From Pseudidiomarina tainanensis (GTDB lineage: Bacteria > Pseudomonadota > Gammaproteobacteria > Enterobacterales > Alteromonadaceae): 64,000 nucleotides of DNA. The notes below the pieces were generated by a model. That model saw nothing but the letters and a program-made list of their open reading frames with translations, did no database searches and had not been told where the DNA came from. A program made the position numbers and the translations under genes. This document shows, piece after piece, positions 37,923-47,122 of this stretch. Within the stretch, counting starts at the first letter, position 1. Each line of letters begins with the position of its first letter. The stretch spans positions 1,698,873-1,762,872 of the forward strand of contig NZ_PIQJ01000001.1 in NCBI RefSeq assembly GCF_004214835.1, read 5' to 3'.

Positions 37923-39064
37923 GCCACCTCAAATTGCCGCCGCTATCTTTGTATGTCCACATACCTTGGTGCATTCAAAAGTGTCCATATTGTGACTTTA
38001 ATTCACATGCTTTAAAACATGATATTCCCGAGGCAATTTATGTTGCCCGATTACTGGATGACTTACGAGCTGACTTAGGTTGGGTTCAAGGACGCAGTCT
38101 CTCAAGCATTTTTATCGGTGGTGGCACACCAAGCCTGTTTAGCGCCAGCAGTATCAAACAACTCTTGGATGGCATCAGTGCGTTAATTCCCCTGCAGCCT
38201 GACTGTGAGATCACCTTAGAAGCAAATCCAGGTACCTTTGAAACAGAGCGCTTTTCAGGATTTGTCGACGCAGGCATCACGCGATTATCAATAGGCGTAC
38301 AAAGTTTGCAAAACGAGCAGCTCCAAGCGCTAGGTCGAATACACGATCCGCAACAAGCAATCGTCGCCGCCGAGCATGCTTCGAAATTAAACTTAACTAG
38401 TTATAATCTTGATTTGATGCACGGCCTGCCGGGTCAATCTCTAGCGGATGCAATGGCAGATTTGGATGGTGTTATTGCGCTGAACCCACCTCATATTTCT
38501 TGGTATCAGCTGACCATAGAACCAAATACGGCATTTGCTAGCCGCCCACCGCAACTCCCAGAAGATGATGAGTTATGGCGCATACAAGAACACGGACATG
38601 ACAAATTAGTTGCCGCGGGTTATCAGCAGTATGAAGTTAGCGCCTATGCAAAAATCGGGCACCAGAGTAAACATAATCGCAACTATTGGATGTTTGGCGA
38701 TTATCTTGGCATTGGTTGCGGTGCGCACAGCAAAATTACCTTACCCGCAGCTGGTGAAATTGTTCGTTGCGAAAAAATAAAGCATCCACAAGGTTATCTC
38801 GATCTTACCCGAGCGCTACGTTATAAAGAGTGGCTCGTGGACGCAGATGAGCGTCCGTTCGAGTTTTTTATGAATTACTTCCGCTTATTAGAACCGGTAC
38901 CAAAATCGTCATTTGAAGACTTAACCGGCTTATCAAGCTCAGTGGCGGATGCACTCCTCACTGACGCCATCGCGAAACAGCTGGTGATTGATCAGGTGGA
39001 TTATTGGGAAACGACACCGCTAGGACGACGCTTTCTTAATAGTGTTCTCGACTTACTCGTATAG
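37919..39064 (+). CDS. hemW: Heme chaperone HemW (radical SAM)
   Basis: A 381-residue radical SAM protein of the HemW group, which binds heme and delivers it to acceptors such as respiratory enzymes. The [4Fe-4S] motif is [10 protein letters not shown] (CX3CX2C then DF), as in HemW; authentic coproporphyrinogen dehydrogenase HemN has CX3CX2CxC with a further cysteine. [31 protein letters not shown] and the late [21 protein letters not shown] are characteristic. The C-terminal HemN domain is present. The gene starts inside the rdgB stop and converges on trmB with a shared hairpin. Confidence 0.93.
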   Translation: MSHLKLPPLSLYVHIPWCIQKCPYCDFNSHALKHDIPEAIYVARLLDDLRADLGWVQGRSLSSIFIGGGTPSLFSASSIKQLLDGISALIPLQPDCEITLEANPGTFETERFSGFVDAGITRLSIGVQSLQNEQLQALGRIHDPQQAIVAAEHASKLNLTSYNLDLMHGLPGQSLADAMADLDGVIALNPPHISWYQLTIEPNTAFASRPPQLPEDDELWRIQEHGHDKLVAAGYQQYEVSAYAKIGHQSKHNRNYWMFGDYLGIGCGAHSKITLPAAGEIVRCEKIKHPQGYLDLTRALRYKEWLVDADERPFEFFMNYFRLLEPVPKSSFEDLTGLSSSVADALLTDAIAKQLVIDQVDYWETTPLGRRFLNSVLDLLV

Positions 39065-39094
39065 ATTTGAACGGGTTATTCTACCCGTTCAAAT
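39065..39094. other. Perfect 12-bp inverted repeat between hemW and trmB
   Basis: ATTTGAACGGGT (39065-39076) pairs exactly with ACCCGTTCAAAT (39083-39094) around a 6-base loop. The trmB stop (TAA on the minus strand, 39076-39078) straddles the stem and loop, and the right arm encodes the last residues of TrmB. The hemW TAG ends at 39064, immediately before the stem. A short run, TTTC, follows on the plus strand, too weak for a standard intrinsic terminator. Confidence 0.7.
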
Positions 39095-39792
39095 TTCAAA
39101 TCCCACACACCGTGTCCCAAGCGCTCGCCACGTTGCTCAAACTTAGTCAATGGCCGCTCCGATGGTCTCGGAATATAAGTATTCGTTTCTGACAAATTAC
39201 GCCATTGCTTCGCAGAATTCATCACTTCTAACATATGCTCGGCATAATTCTCCCAATCGGTTGCCAGATGAATGATGCCACCGATAGCCAACTTGCGGCG
39301 TAATAGCTCAACAAACTCAGGCTGAATTAAACGGCGTTTATGATGACGCTTCTTATGCCACGGATCTGGAAAATAAACTTGTACAGTCGACAAGCTACCG
39401 TCAGCAATACAATCTTCGAGCACTTCCACGGCATCATGCTCAAAAACACGCAAGTTGGTTAAGCCAGCTTCTTCGGCGTCCATTAGACAAGCGCCGACAC
39501 CTGGTCGATGCACTTCAATACCAATGAAGTTTTTTTCTGGTGCGGCGGCGGCCATGGCAACCAGCGATTTGCCCATACCAAAGCCAATTTCCAATACTGT
39601 GGGGGCTTGACGACCAAACACATCGGTTAAATCAAGCAATCCTTGATCGTGCGTTAACCCCATGGTTGGCCAGCTTCGTTCAAGAGCGGCAGCCTGACCT
39701 TTGGTTAAACGACCTTCACGCTTAACAAAACTGCGGATTTTCCGAATGTACTTTCCTTCAGCTTGGGCCTTTTCTAAATTCTCTGAGCTCAT
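39076..39792 (-). CDS. trmB: tRNA (guanine-N7-)-methyltransferase
   Basis: SAM-dependent enzyme forming m7G46 in the variable loop of tRNAs. The 238 residues show the SAM-binding [12 protein letters not shown] near residue 70, [15 protein letters not shown], the family signature [22 protein letters not shown] and the C-terminal [17 protein letters not shown]. The N-terminal [17 protein letters not shown] is the usual basic entry. In E. coli trmB adjoins mutY and yggX; here the OmpA-like gene separates them, but mutY-yggX are only 1.3 kb away, so this looks like the same block with an insertion. Confidence 0.95.
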   Translation of the reverse strand: MSSENLEKAQAEGKYIRKIRSFVKREGRLTKGQAAALERSWPTMGLTHDQGLLDLTDVFGRQAPTVLEIGFGMGKSLVAMAAAAPEKNFIGIEVHRPGVGACLMDAEEAGLTNLRVFEHDAVEVLEDCIADGSLSTVQVYFPDPWHKKRHHKRRLIQPEFVELLRRKLAIGGIIHLATDWENYAEHMLEVMNSAKQWRNLSETNTYIPRPSERPLTKFEQRGERLGHGVWDLKFERVE

Positions 39793-39862
39793 GGTGCCTC
39801 TGTGTGTTAATGCGCGATCAAGTGAATCTTAAAAGTTTAAATTTGCGGCGCTCATTATGCAA

Positions 39863-39905
39863 AAAGGCACGCCAAACGCAAGTTTGGCGTGCCTTTAAAA
39901 GTAGA
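39863..39905 (-). terminator. Intrinsic terminator of the OmpA-like gene
   Basis: A 15-bp perfect stem (AAAGGCACGCCAAAC at 39863-39877 and its complement at 39882-39896) with loop GCAA lies just downstream of the OmpA-like stop codon. Read on the minus strand, the stem is followed by TTTTTGCAT, so this is a classical Rho-independent terminator. The A-rich right flank gives a weaker signal in the other direction. Confidence 0.88.
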
Positions 39906-39917
39906 ATAATCGTTGAA

Positions 39918-41000
39918 TTATTCTTGAACAGGAACCTGTTTAGTCACTGACATAACAGCTTCGATACGACGGTTCTTCGCGCGATTTTCCGCTGAATTAT
40001 TCGGATACTTCGGACGACTCTCGCCGTAACCTTCTGTTGTTACTCGAGAAGCTGCAATACCGAAATCGTTGATCAAACTATTACCAACCGATTTCGCACG
40101 ACGCTCAGACAACTGCTGGTTATATGTTGCAGCACCAGTGTCATCGGTATGACCTTCGATAACCACGGTTAGCTGTGGATACTCTTTCAAGAACTCAGCT
40201 GTGTCTGCAATATCAGATTTCTGCGAAGCTGGAATTTCGTCTGAATTTAACGCAAAAGTTACCACTAACTCACGAGTTACTGTCTCATTTGCATACATAA
40301 CACAGCCTTCTGCATCGACTTTGTAACCAGCTTGAGTATTTGGACACTTGTCCATGTCATCATTGACGCCGTCGCCATCAGAGTCTTTTGCTACTGGAGC
40401 AACTGGCGCAGGGGCTGGTTCTGGTGCCGGAGCAGGCTCTGGTTTGGTATAGGTTGATGCAGTTGAACCACCAAAGTAGTAACGCAAACCGGTCATTAGC
40501 ATGAATTCAGTTAAGTCACCATCGCTCTGTTGCACGGCTCCTTCAAAGGAGATTGCCCAATTATCGTTTAAAAACTCTTTATAACCTGCACCAACGCGCA
40601 CGAAACGGTTTTTGATATCGCTAAACTCGGTTGAGTTAATACCAATTGCACCGTATACATTTGAGGTGAAGTTATAAATTAAATCTACACCATAGGCGCT
40701 GCCGGTCGAATCATCGCTCGAAGTTTCTAAATCACCGCGCAAATAATCATAATACACGCGATAACCCCACTCTGGAGTGAATTGATAACCAACTTCTAAA
40801 CCACCCATGAGCGAATCAAAACCACCACCGAATGATTGTACTTGATTATTTTCAATAACCCGACGGTCTGAATCGGTGCCAAATACCCCAATACGAGGCC
40901 CAACATAAATACTACCCGGCTCATCGCCTTCGAATGCCATGACTGGTGCAGCGATTAAAGAAGAAATAACAGCTGCAGATACCATTGATAACCGTTTCAT
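39918..41000 (-). CDS. OmpA-like outer membrane protein with calcium-binding repeat
   Basis: A 360-residue secreted protein. The ATG at 41000 has AAGGAG upstream and begins a clear signal peptide ending VMA (about residue 22). An N-terminal eight-strand-type beta barrel (to about residue 185) is followed by a Pro/Ala/Glu hinge (KPEPAPAPEPAPAPVAP). A thrombospondin type 3-like calcium repeat (DSDGDGVNDDMDKCPNTQAG) comes next, then an OmpA C-terminal peptidoglycan-binding domain with VVIEGHTDDTGAATYNQQLSERRA and NRRIEAVM. It should anchor the outer membrane to the wall. A longer frame to 41060 lacks a signal peptide and is rejected. Confidence 0.9.
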   Translation of the reverse strand: MKRLSMVSAAVISSLIAAPVMAFEGDEPGSIYVGPRIGVFGTDSDRRVIENNQVQSFGGGFDSLMGGLEVGYQFTPEWGYRVYYDYLRGDLETSSDDSTGSAYGVDLIYNFTSNVYGAIGINSTEFSDIKNRFVRVGAGYKEFLNDNWAISFEGAVQQSDGDLTEFMLMTGLRYYFGGSTASTYTKPEPAPAPEPAPAPVAPVAKDSDGDGVNDDMDKCPNTQAGYKVDAEGCVMYANETVTRELVVTFALNSDEIPASQKSDIADTAEFLKEYPQLTVVIEGHTDDTGAATYNQQLSERRAKSVGNSLINDFGIAASRVTTEGYGESRPKYPNNSAENRAKNRRIEAVMSVTKQVPVQE

Positions 41001-41048
41001 GAGATGCTCCTTATGTTTTCTCATAGGCCGATTTAATAACGTGATTGC

Positions 41049-41054
41049 ATTATA
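41049..41054 (-). promoter_or_regulatory. Probable -10 element of the OmpA-like gene
   Basis: TATAAT on the minus strand, about 50 bases before the OmpA-like start codon, in a T-rich context. No good TTGACA-type -35 is found at 16-18 bases, although the upstream DNA is a T-rich tract that could act as an UP-like element. The mutY start is only 85 bases away on the other strand. Confidence is moderate because only the -10 is convincing. Confidence 0.45.
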
Positions 41055-41138
41055 GTACAAAAATAGAAAAAAAGCCTGACGCGACGGGGCTTTACCGTTT
41101 TTTTGCGACTTTTTTAACCATTAACTTACAAAATATTC

Positions 41139-42152
41139 ATGATTGATAAGACTTTTAGACCTAAAAGTACGCCTCTAAACCCTCTTGAGTTCAGTGCAAC
41201 CGTAACAAACTGGCAACGTCAGTATGGTCGCAATGACCTCCCATGGCAGATAAATATCACCCCGTATCGAGTCTTAGTTAGTGAGCTAATGTTGCAGCAA
41301 ACACAAGTCGCTACGGTAATTCCCTACTTTGAGCGTTGGTTGCAACACTTCCCCACCATTGAAGATTTAGCGACAGCGTCAGAGGATGCGGTGATGGCGC
41401 AATGGCAAGGTCTCGGTTATTACTCACGAGCCAGGAATCTACACAAAGCCGCGCGTTATGTGGTTGACGAGTTTGCCGGACAATTACCTGACAATGTCGA
41501 CGAGCTCAGAGAGGTACCTGGGGTTGGGCCATACACAGCAGGAGCAATTTCAGCCTTTGCATTCAATAAACCGGCAGCCATAGTAGATGGCAACGTCAAA
41601 CGGTTGTTTAGCCGTTACTTTGGTATTGAGGGTGAAATTAGTTCGGCCAAGACAAATAAGACGATTTGGTCGTTAGCAGAACAATACACACCAGTTACTG
41701 ACAGTCGACGTTATGCACAAGCTCTGCTTGATCTGGGTGCCACAGTTTGTACGCCTCGAGCGCCGTCATGTCAGGAATGTCCGTTACAAGAAAGTTGTAA
41801 CGCCTATGCAACCGATCGTGTACAAATTTTGCCAACGAAAAAGATGAAATCGAAAATACCGACGCGTAGCGGAAATTTCTTGCTTGATTTAACTTCCGAC
41901 GGCGTTGTTTTAGTCCAGCGATCTGCTGACGGTATATGGCCACGACTCTGGTGCCTGCCCGAAACGGATGAGCCACCCAAAAATGCTACGATTCACGGCA
42001 AATTTAAACATGTATTTTCTCACTATAAGCTTGATGCAACAGTGTTTGCGCAATCGATTCCAAACGGTGCTACGCGTGTGCATTTAGATGAAATTGAAAG
42101 CTATGGATTACCAACACCCATACGTAAATATCTTAATACGTTACCTACATAA
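41139..42152 (+). CDS. mutY: Adenine DNA glycosylase
   Basis: Removes adenine mispaired with 8-oxoguanine. The 337 residues carry the helix-hairpin-helix VPGVGPYTAGAISAFAF with the catalytic aspartate in IVDGNVKRL, the LMLQQTQVATV segment with nearby catalytic residues, and the iron-sulfur ligands C-X6-C-X2-C-X5-C (CTPRAPSCQECPLQESC). The C-terminal part is a NUDIX-like 8-oxoG recognition domain (LDLTSDGVVLVQRSADGIWPRLWCLPE, then HVFSHYKLD). It is followed 89 bases later by yggX, the common pairing. The ATG at 41139 is the natural start. Confidence 0.95.
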   Translation: MIDKTFRPKSTPLNPLEFSATVTNWQRQYGRNDLPWQINITPYRVLVSELMLQQTQVATVIPYFERWLQHFPTIEDLATASEDAVMAQWQGLGYYSRARNLHKAARYVVDEFAGQLPDNVDELREVPGVGPYTAGAISAFAFNKPAAIVDGNVKRLFSRYFGIEGEISSAKTNKTIWSLAEQYTPVTDSRRYAQALLDLGATVCTPRAPSCQECPLQESCNAYATDRVQILPTKKMKSKIPTRSGNFLLDLTSDGVVLVQRSADGIWPRLWCLPETDEPPKNATIHGKFKHVFSHYKLDATVFAQSIPNGATRVHLDEIESYGLPTPIRKYLNTLPT

Positions 42153-42241
42153 ATATACGTATTTAACGATGATGTAAGTTTGCATTCGCTTACTGCAACG
42201 CCGTAAAATAAGATACAAATTTAAAATCAAATGGGGTTGTC

Positions 42242-42514
42242 ATGAGCCGTACTGTATATTGTGAATACCTAAAGAAAGAAGCTGAAGGGTTAGATTTTCA
42301 ACTTTACCCAGGTGAACTAGGTGAGAAAATTTTCAACAGCATTTCTAAACAAGCATGGGCTGAGTGGCAAAAAAAGCAGACGATGTTGATTAACGAAAAG
42401 CGCTTAAACCTCATGGACCCGCAAGCTCGAACGTTTCTTGAAGAGCAAATGCAAGCATTCTTATTTGAGGGCAAAGACGTCGATATAGAAGGTTACACCC
42501 CTCCCGCCAAATAA
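42242..42514 (+). CDS. yggX: Probable Fe(2+)-trafficking protein
   Basis: A 90-residue protein of the YggX family, which in Salmonella and E. coli protects iron-sulfur clusters from oxidative damage. It begins [26 protein letters not shown] with the single conserved Cys7, and continues with [27 protein letters not shown] and the end [13 protein letters not shown]. The size is normal. It pairs functionally with MutY, an iron-sulfur enzyme, and is followed by a strong terminator. Confidence 0.95.
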   Translation: MSRTVYCEYLKKEAEGLDFQLYPGELGEKIFNSISKQAWAEWQKKQTMLINEKRLNLMDPQARTFLEEQMQAFLFEGKDVDIEGYTPPAK

Positions 42515-42524
42515 ATATCCTTCA

Positions 42525-42549
42525 AAGCCCCGCTAAGCGGGGCTTTTTT
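42525..42549 (+). terminator. Intrinsic terminator after yggX
   Basis: AAAGCCCCGC-TAA-GCGGGGCTTTTTT: a 10-bp GC-rich stem with a 3-base loop, followed by a run of T on the plus strand, beginning 11 bases after the yggX stop. This is a textbook Rho-independent terminator and separates mutY-yggX from proBA. Confidence 0.93.
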
Positions 42550-42601
42550 ATGTTTAAAAAAAGTAAAGTATTCATCAAGAATAGTCCTATTTCCTTATTT
42601 T

Positions 42602-42621
42602 ATGCCTTATATAATGGGCAT
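42602..42621 (+). promoter_or_regulatory. Candidate proBA promoter element
   Basis: TATAAT at 42610-42615 lies about 88 bases before the chosen proB start, between the yggX terminator and the gene. The arms ATGCC (42602-42606) and GGCAT (42617-42621) flank it symmetrically. No convincing -35 is present at the proper distance. The 188-base gap before proB otherwise shows no recognisable RNA structure, so this is a tentative call. Confidence 0.3.
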
Positions 42622-42702
42622 TTCCATCACTTATCCCTGTCAACTAGAGAAACAGCCTTAAATCTGTTAGACTACATACGAATTTTTCAAGAGGGAGAAG
42701 TT

Positions 42703-43815
42703 ATGGAGATGCCTTCCTGGCAACGTGCTGTACTAAAAGTAGGCAGTGCGTTGATTGCACCAGACGATACAGGAACGAGCAGTAAGTATTTATTAGCTAT
42801 CGCTCGATTTATTATTGAGTGTCATGAACGTGGACAGGAAATAGTCCTTGTTTCATCGGGCAGTGCTGCAGCCGGCAGAAAACATATCAGTTTTGACGGC
42901 GATCAACTCCCGGTGACCATTAAGAAAGCGATGGCAGCTGTTGGACAAAACGACATGATGGCGAATTGGTCACGTTTTTTCGATTTCCCATGCGCTCAAG
43001 TACTTATGACGCATGGTGACTTACGTGATAGAGCTCGTTATGTCAGCATTCGAAACACACTTCGAACATTGTTAGAACACGATGTATTACCAATCGTTAA
43101 TGAGAACGATGCGCTCGCGACCGATGAAATGAAAGTTGGCGATAATGATAATCTCGCCGCAATGGTTGCGACGTTAGTTGATGCCGATGCATTGTTTATT
43201 TGTTCAGACATTGACGGTTTGTTTGACGCCGATCCGCGAGTAAAGCCGGATGCGAAAAAAATTCCTCAGGTAGATGAAATAACCGAGGAAATTTTTGCAC
43301 TCGCCGGTGGTACAACCAACAAGATTGCAACCGGTGGCATGCGTACCAAAATCGAGGCAGCCGAGAAAGCAACGTCACACGGTATCGACACTTATATTGT
43401 GAATGGTCGCAAAGGTGCAACCTTCGAACATATGTTACGTGGTCAGAATCCGGGAACATTGTTTAAGCGCCAGCAAGATCCAATGAGTAACAAGAAGCAT
43501 TGGTTACGCCATACATTAATTTCACAAGGTGAGCTTGTTATTGATGAGGAATCGGCGGCGGCATTGAGTCGTGGCGAGTCTCTTACAACCAGCGGTATTG
43601 TGGACGTTCAAGGCGACTTCAATCGCGGTGACGCGGTAGTGATTCGATGTGGCAGTACCGCAGACGCTATTGGTAAAGGTATTTGCCAGTACAGCTCGCA
43701 CGAACTCATGCATATCAAAGGGCAAGACATCAGCGAAATCGCTGAAGCATATGGTTATAGCCCAATTTCAGAAGTAATCGAAAGTAATGATTTAATGATA
43801 CTGGAGGACGAATGA
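42703..43815 (+). CDS. proB: Glutamate 5-kinase
   Basis: First step of proline synthesis: phosphorylation of glutamate. From the ATG at 42703 the protein has 370 residues, with an amino acid kinase domain (AVLKVGSALI, VLVSSGSAAAGR, VNENDALATDEMKVGDNDNLAAMVA, GTTNKIATGGMRTKIEAA) and a C-terminal PUA domain (GELVIDEESAAALSRGESLTTSGI). The ATG is preceded by GAGGGAGAAG. The open frame extends 51 codons upstream through the terminator region and promoter; that extension is rejected. The stop overlaps proA as ATGA, matching the tight association of the two enzymes. Confidence 0.95.
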   Translation: MEMPSWQRAVLKVGSALIAPDDTGTSSKYLLAIARFIIECHERGQEIVLVSSGSAAAGRKHISFDGDQLPVTIKKAMAAVGQNDMMANWSRFFDFPCAQVLMTHGDLRDRARYVSIRNTLRTLLEHDVLPIVNENDALATDEMKVGDNDNLAAMVATLVDADALFICSDIDGLFDADPRVKPDAKKIPQVDEITEEIFALAGGTTNKIATGGMRTKIEAAEKATSHGIDTYIVNGRKGATFEHMLRGQNPGTLFKRQQDPMSNKKHWLRHTLISQGELVIDEESAAALSRGESLTTSGIVDVQGDFNRGDAVVIRCGSTADAIGKGICQYSSHELMHIKGQDISEIAEAYGYSPISEVIESNDLMILEDE

Positions 43816-45065
43816 GTACTCAGTTAGCAGAACAAATTTCCAAACGTGCAGCGGTTGCTGCGCGAGCCGTTGCAAACTTATCAGAAGCAAAGAAGAATCA
43901 AGTATTGCAACGTATGGCCGACGCCATCAGAGCCGCAAAAAGTAACATCTTAGCGGTCAACGAAAAGGACATGGTTGCAGGAAAAGACAAAGGTCTATCT
44001 GATGCAATGTTAGACCGCTTGCAGCTCGATGATGAACGTATTGAGGGCATGGCTACTGCAATTGAAGAAATTATTGAACTGGCTGACCCGGTTGGCGAAC
44101 GCCACCATTTTGAAACACGACCGAATGGCATTCAAGTTGATAAAATGCGCATTCCGCTTGGTGTCATCTGCATGATCTATGAGGCGCGCCCGAATGTTAC
44201 AGCAGATGCCGGAGCGCTATGCTTTAAGTCTGGTAACGCTGTGATCCTTCGTTGTGGTCGCGAGGCTATCGAAACCAGTAAAGCAATTGCTGAGGCATTG
44301 CACCAGGCTTTACGTGAAAGCGAGTTACCTGAAGATGTCATTACTGTTGTGCCATCGCCCGATCGTGAGCTAATGAATGAACTGCTAAAGCAGGACAAAT
44401 ACATCGACCTCGTCATTCCACGTGGTGGTGAAGGCTTGATTCATTTCGTGAGCGATAACAGTAAGATCCCTGTAATTCAGCACTACAAAGGCGTTTGTCA
44501 TCTCTACGTTGATAAAGATGCAAACGTTGATACAGCTTTAAACATTTTGCTCAATGGCAAGACGCAGCGTACAGGTGTCTGTAATGCTCTGGAAGGATTA
44601 GTCGTTCATCAAGAGATTGCGTCGAAATTTTTGCCAGCTGCTGCGAAAGCGTTAGCGGAGAAGAACGTGATTATTCACTCTGATGCAGCTTCGGCCAGCT
44701 ATTTTGAAAATGCCGATGTTATCGCTGATGACGCATTTGGCGAAGAATATCTCGCACTTGAAATTGCAGTTAAAACAGTTGGTGATTTCGACCAAGCGTT
44801 GGATCACATTCACAACTTCGGTAGCGGTCATACAGAAGTTATTGTGACTGAAAACAAACAAGCAGCCGACCGTTTCATTCGTGAAGTGGATTCTGCAGTC
44901 ACTATGGCAAATGCTTCATCGCGCTTTAGTGATGGCGGTCAATTGGGTCTCGGTGCTGAAATTGGTATTTCTACCAGTAAGCTGCATGCTTATGGCCCAA
45001 TGGGTTTGCAAGCGCTTACCACTGAGAAATTTGTGGTCACTGGAACGGGGCAAATTCGCGAGTAA
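43812..45065 (+). CDS. proA: Gamma-glutamyl phosphate reductase
   Basis: Second step of proline synthesis: reduces gamma-glutamyl phosphate to glutamate semialdehyde. The 417-residue aldehyde-dehydrogenase-like protein shows MRIPLGVICMIYEARPNVTADA, LCFKSGNAVILRCGREAIETS, DLVIPRGGEGLI, the catalytic cysteine region TGVCNALEGLVV and SSRFSDGGQLGLGAEIGISTSKLHAYGPMGL. It is coupled to proB by a 4-base overlap. A 23-base palindrome covers its stop codon. Confidence 0.96.
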   Translation: MSTQLAEQISKRAAVAARAVANLSEAKKNQVLQRMADAIRAAKSNILAVNEKDMVAGKDKGLSDAMLDRLQLDDERIEGMATAIEEIIELADPVGERHHFETRPNGIQVDKMRIPLGVICMIYEARPNVTADAGALCFKSGNAVILRCGREAIETSKAIAEALHQALRESELPEDVITVVPSPDRELMNELLKQDKYIDLVIPRGGEGLIHFVSDNSKIPVIQHYKGVCHLYVDKDANVDTALNILLNGKTQRTGVCNALEGLVVHQEIASKFLPAAAKALAEKNVIIHSDAASASYFENADVIADDAFGEEYLALEIAVKTVGDFDQALDHIHNFGSGHTEVIVTENKQAADRFIREVDSAVTMANASSRFSDGGQLGLGAEIGISTSKLHAYGPMGLQALTTEKFVVTGTGQIRE

Positions 45066-45078
45066 TGATTACTCGCGA
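45056..45078. other. 23-base palindrome over the proA stop codon
   Basis: TCGCGAGTAAT (45056-45066) and ATTACTCGCGA (45068-45078) are perfect inverted repeats around one central G. The proA TAA is at 45063-45065, inside the left arm. As RNA the stem would be about 8 bp with a 7-base loop. No T-run follows in either direction. The kdkA end of the convergent gene is 11 bases away. Confidence 0.65.
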
Positions 45079-45088
45079 TGTGCTGGAG

Positions 45089-47116
45089 CTATAGGCTCGC
45101 TCCATACCCTTGAACCAATAGAGGCCAGTCTCGTGTTTCATCAAAGTGGAACGCTTGATTGGCTTCTTTTGCTTTCGTCAGCTCTTTATTCAATGAACGA
45201 AGCAGACGCTGCAAGTTAGCCTCGTGCCACTCTCCAAAAGCTCTGAAACCGCACTTATCAAAATCGACTATCCAACACTTGCCTGTATCATCGAGCATGA
45301 TGTTATGGCAGTTTAAATCAGAGTGATAAACGCCCGCATCATGAAGCTGTCGAATGGTTTCACCGAGAAGTTGCCAGTGGGCGCTTGTCAGTGGTTGTTG
45401 TAACAGCAGTTTAAATACATCTTGTGCACCAGGAATCACTTCAACCAAGATATCGGCTCGATAACCCCATATCGGCGCTTTGGTAAATTGCGCCGCAACT
45501 GGGCGCGGTACTGGCAAGTTTAATTCTCGCAGTTTCAATAATAACGAGAATTCTGCCATCGCGCGGCTGCTTGCAATCGGCTCGCGCTTGAACCGATCCT
45601 TATTAAATTTACCGACTAAGCCACCGCGATAATAATGCCGCAGCAATAAACCATGTGTGCCTGCATCAACAAAAAATGCCGTACTGCGGCCCGTAGCGGA
45701 GCCCTTCACTTTATTCAAGCGCTGCCAATATCCAGCTTCAAAATGTTCGGTCGTACAATCATCAAGAATAGCTGGGTCGTACCAAATTTCTGTGTTGCTA
45801 TTCGGGTTAATTGTTTTAATCATCGACATTGTCCTCACTGTTCCAGCCGTCTCTGTCGACGGTAAAAACCGTTTGATATCTTCTAAAATGGTCGCCGTTG
45901 CCCCTTGATCGTTGGCAAACTCGTTAAACGCTTGTTCGGCGCAAGCAGCTGCTTGTTCAGGATGAGTCAGCCAAGTACACCAAATGTCCGCGAGTTCTTC
46001 TGAGTTAGCAACCATTTGCACGCCATGGGCGGCTTTTAAACGTGCATAAATCTCGTCGAAATTGAATACATTCATGCCTGAAACAACGGGGGTTTTGGTT
46101 GCGATTGGTTCAAGAGGATTGTGCCCTCCTCGCTCAATCAAACTCCCGCCAACAAAAGCAACATCAGCGACCGCATACCAAAGCAATAACTCGCCCATAG
46201 AGTCAGCAAGAAACACTTGATGTGTCGATTGCACAGTCTGCTTATCGCTGCGCCTAACCAAATTGAATTGCTGCTGTTTTACCAAACGTGCGACTGCATC
46301 GAAACGCTCCGGATGACGTGGCACTAAAATCAAGAGAGCTTGCGGATATTGCTTAAGTGTTACCTTAAAGGCTTCAAGAATTTGTGCGTCTTCACCATCA
46401 TGTGTACTTGCAGCAACCAGCACGGGGCGGCTTAAAGTATCGCGCCAACGCTTGGCCTCTTGCTGTACGTGTTCAGGTATTTGAAAATCATGTTTCAGGT
46501 TGCCGCGCACAGCGAGCATATCAGATGGGACGCCAAGCGATAGAAACCGTTCCGCACTTACTTCGTTCTGCGCAGCGACAAAGTCCAACTTTTGCCAAAT
46601 TGGACCAAGTAACCAACGGTACTTCTGATAACCTTTCATTGAGCGCTCTGACATACGTGCGTTGACAACCAACATCTGTATATCACGCTGCTGGCACTGT
46701 TCTACCAGACACGGCCAAACTTCTGTTTCAAGAATGACTATCAACCGCGGGCTTAGCTTATCGAGAAAACGCGATACTGCGGCGGGGGTATCTATCGGTA
46801 AATAATAATGAAAGACGCGATCGGCGAAGAGTTTATAAGCCATTTCAGCAGCTGTAGGCGTCATGGAGGTCAGCGTCACCGACAAATGCGGGTAAGCGTT
46901 TAAGGTGCTTTCGATCAGGCCTCGCGCGGCTACAGTTTCCCCCACCGAAACACAATGGATAACGAGACCGTCACGTGCTTGTGCTGGAACATTCTGACGA
47001 GCAAGTCGCTCAGCCCATCGCTTGCGGTAAGCAGGCGCTTTCGCCCCACGTAACCAAAGGTATATAAAAACCAAAGGTGTCGCGAGGCGCATAAGCAGCT
47101 TATACCAAAAAGTCAT
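45089..47116 (-). CDS. waaA-kdkA: Fused Kdo transferase-Kdo kinase (WaaA-KdkA)
   Basis: One uninterrupted 675-residue frame carrying two lipopolysaccharide enzymes. Residues 1 to about 425 are a complete Kdo transferase: a membrane anchor, HCVSVGETVAARGLI with the catalytic glutamate, ILETEVWPCL, AASTHDGEDAQIL, VPRHPERF, and FVGGSLIERGGHNPLEP. Residues from about 430 form a Kdo kinase with GLLLRHYYRGGLVG, HSDLNCHNIMLD (H598, D600) and VDFDK (D618, D620). KdkA phosphorylates the single Kdo added by monofunctional WaaA enzymes in Haemophilus and Vibrio. At codon 430 an ATG (45829) is preceded by TGAGGA, so a separate kinase could also be made. A glycosyltransferase gene ends six bases upstream. 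Confidence 0.9.
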   Translation of the reverse strand: MTFWYKLLMRLATPLVFIYLWLRGAKAPAYRKRWAERLARQNVPAQARDGLVIHCVSVGETVAARGLIESTLNAYPHLSVTLTSMTPTAAEMAYKLFADRVFHYYLPIDTPAAVSRFLDKLSPRLIVILETEVWPCLVEQCQQRDIQMLVVNARMSERSMKGYQKYRWLLGPIWQKLDFVAAQNEVSAERFLSLGVPSDMLAVRGNLKHDFQIPEHVQQEAKRWRDTLSRPVLVAASTHDGEDAQILEAFKVTLKQYPQALLILVPRHPERFDAVARLVKQQQFNLVRRSDKQTVQSTHQVFLADSMGELLLWYAVADVAFVGGSLIERGGHNPLEPIATKTPVVSGMNVFNFDEIYARLKAAHGVQMVANSEELADIWCTWLTHPEQAAACAEQAFNEFANDQGATATILEDIKRFLPSTETAGTVRTMSMIKTINPNSNTEIWYDPAILDDCTTEHFEAGYWQRLNKVKGSATGRSTAFFVDAGTHGLLLRHYYRGGLVGKFNKDRFKREPIASSRAMAEFSLLLKLRELNLPVPRPVAAQFTKAPIWGYRADILVEVIPGAQDVFKLLLQQPLTSAHWQLLGETIRQLHDAGVYHSDLNCHNIMLDDTGKCWIVDFDKCGFRAFGEWHEANLQRLLRSLNKELTKAKEANQAFHFDETRDWPLLVQGYGASL

Positions 47117-47122
47117 TCCCGC

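Noticed and set aside
41070..41110. Terminator-like AAAGCC...GGCTTT with a T-run before mutY
   Set aside because: Only 6 bp with an 11-base loop, and it lies in the divergent ompA/mutY promoter region with no upstream rightward gene to terminate.
42550..42702. 51-codon N-terminal extension of proB
   Set aside because: It begins at the foot of the yggX terminator, has no similarity to glutamate kinases, and the ATG at 42703 follows GAGGGAGAAG.
45821..45829. Treating waaA and kdkA as two separate genes
   Set aside because: No stop codon separates them in the given sequence; the internal start is reported as an additional possible start instead.
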